Positions 28,298 to 29,421 of a stretch of 29,421 bases of DNA are shown here, piece by piece. The first letter of the stretch is position 1; each line of letters opens with the position of its first letter. The stretch is from a virus: the IMG/VR virus record IMGVR_UViG_3300013004_000139, positions 1 to 29,421 of that record; one strand, 5' to 3'. The notes under the pieces were generated by a model that worked only from the letters and a program-made list of their open reading frames with translations, ran no database searches and was not told where the DNA came from. The translations under genes were made by a program, and so were the position numbers.

Positions 28298-29421
28298 TTA
28301 AGCGACTAGTGTTCCAACAACAGTAACATCTGAGTCATTATTAGCAGTTGTTACACGTAGTCTGACGTCAGTGCCAGAAACATCTGCAGAGATAGTAGAT
28401 GCAGAACCGTTGGTTCCAACAATTGCATACTCTGTAATTGCTATATTGTCTGATGTGTCTAGTGTTAGCAATACCTTGGAAATTTCTGTGTGAGTTCCGT
28501 AAGCAACCTTTACCAAGTATTCTGCTGAACGGTAGTCAGCCTTAGCAAAAGCGTGAGCAGTTACAGTGCTTGCAGTTGCAACAGCAACTGTAGCAGCTAC
28601 CTGAGTAGCAACAGAGTTAATGTCTATTTCTGTAAAGTTAGGAACTACAGCCTCTAGAGCAGATACAGCACGTGCATCTGTAAAGTAAAGGTTTGTTGCA
28701 CCCTCTGTAAGGTCATCAGTATCTGAATCTGCAACACCGTTTTCTGCTGTAATTACAAGACCAGTCTCGTCACCAGTAATAGTGATGTTGGTCAGGCTTG
28801 CACCAGTTAGAAGGTTAGCTGCAGATGTCTTTGCACGAACGTCAGTGTGGTAAAGGTTGTTTGAACCCTCTTCAATGTCGTCTGTGTCAAGAGCACTAAT
28901 TGCATTTGTAGCAAAAGATTCAGCATTAGTCTGTGCTGTTGAAGCAGAACCTGCTGCATCGTAGTTGATTGCAAGGCCATCTGCGTAGTCTTCTGCTGCG
29001 GCTTGTGCTGCTGCTGCTGCACCATACATATCGTATGCTGCAACTGTTGCTGCAAGTGCTGCTGCATCAAAGTCTGATATGTCTGCTGCATCAAGACCAG
29101 TTACGGAAATTGTTGCTCCTGTAATGTCAATGTTTGCACCAGCGGTTAGCTCATCCTGCTTACCAGCAGCAATGTCCTGTAGGTCACCAATAACGTCTGG
29201 GTTATCCTGCAGTGCAGCTGCTAGCTCGTTTAGAGTGTCCAGAAGTTCTGGAGCTCCATTAACAAGTGCTGCAATTTCCGCATCTGCATAAGCCTTGGCA
29301 TCAACCTCTGCCTGGTCAGCGTAAGCTTCGTAAGCAGTTGTAATAGCAGTTTCACGAGTGTCAGTATAAGCCTTGGCATCAACCTCTGCCTGGTCAGCGT
29401 AAGCTTCGTAAGCAGTGGTGA
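28298..29421 (-). CDS. Large tail fibre protein, N-terminus cut by window edge
   Basis: The frame is open from the right edge to the stop; the last 373 residues are visible and the gene starts outside. It begins in Ala/Tyr/Asp-rich 26-residue tandem repeats (AYEAYADQAEVDAKAYTDTR), followed by ALVNGAPELLDTLNELAAAL, a motif shared with the 673-aa fibre. A linker with S-V-T-G-L-D-A-A-D-I-S-D-F leads to two units with N-N/T-L-Y-x-T-D-x-R-A (YHTDVRAKTSAANLL; YFTDARAVSALEAV) and a beta C-terminal domain ending TVVGTLVA. The ATG at 29029 is internal, not the start. The function is host binding or fibre shaft by analogy. Confidence 0.8.
   Translation of the reverse strand, partial: TTAYEAYADQAEVDAKAYTDTRETAITTAYEAYADQAEVDAKAYADAEIAALVNGAPELLDTLNELAAALQDNPDVIGDLQDIAAGKQDELTAGANIDITGATISVTGLDAADISDFDAAALAATVAAYDMYGAAAAAQAAAEDYADGLAINYDAAGSASTAQTNAESFATNAISALDTDDIEEGSNNLYHTDVRAKTSAANLLTGASLTNITITGDETGLVITAENGVADSDTDDLTEGATNLYFTDARAVSALEAVVPNFTEIDINSVATQVAATVAVATASTVTAHAFAKADYRSAEYLVKVAYGTHTEISKVLLTLDTSDNIAITEYAIVGTNGSASTISADVSGTDVRLRVTTANNDSDVTVVGTLVA
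29288..29416. repeat. 78-bp tandem repeat in the edge fibre
   Basis: A 51-base stretch at 29288-29338 recurs identically at 29366-29416, a period of 78 bases or 26 codons. It encodes the Ala/Tyr/Asp coiled repeat. The array probably continues past the window edge. Confidence 0.85.

Noticed and set aside
28298-29029. A 243-aa protein starting at ATG 29029
   Set aside because: The frame is open to the window edge with the same fibre composition, so the ATG is internal.

Overview
This window is the structural region of a double-stranded DNA tailed phage or prophage. Almost every gene reads on the minus strand, so the map runs from right to left. The base composition looks A+T-rich (my impression, not computed). 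The host is not shown directly. Extended -10 promoters, several of them exactly one leaderless spacing from an ATG, and frequent GTG/TTG starts fit a low-GC actinobacterium, such as a freshwater or marine planktonic lineage, but this is inference. No terminase, tape measure, lysis, integrase or tRNA gene is in the window.

Layout along transcription (high to low coordinates): (1) 29421-24760 holds tail-fibre and adhesin genes: a truncated fibre at the edge with 26-residue repeats, a short fibre-like protein, and a 673-aa fibre that appears to be extended by a programmed -1 frameshift into an FN3 + Phe/Pro-rich + Cys-rich tail, followed by an unknown 148-aa protein. (2) 24667-23864 is an FN3 protein ending in a long Phe/Pro-rich tract. 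(3) 23775-15383 is a dense operon of eight prolyl-4-hydroxylase-like 2OG-Fe(II) oxygenases with a short-chain dehydrogenase, an FkbM-type methyltransferase and two conserved viral proteins. A small plus-strand island (13512-15373) adds two more oxygenases and two small proteins, for ten oxygenases in all, each with the full iron/2OG residue set. (4) 13437-7934 holds a collagen-like fibre, a Phe/Pro-rich Ig-like protein and a 1201-aa LamG-like protein. (5) 7915-1 is a compact head and connector module: small protein, portal, prohead protease fused to a scaffold (with an internal start for scaffold alone), major capsid protein, five connector or completion proteins, and a tail tube gene cut by the left edge.

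The standout system is the oxygenase array lying between genes for unusually proline-rich or collagen-like surface proteins. The simplest hypothesis is that the phage hydroxylates, and perhaps oxidises or methylates, its own fibres or a host surface polymer. A second strong observation is the frameshift cassette at 25708-25737. A third is a recurring TGN-TANNNT promoter, seen at eleven gene starts, which would divide the region into separately controlled units.
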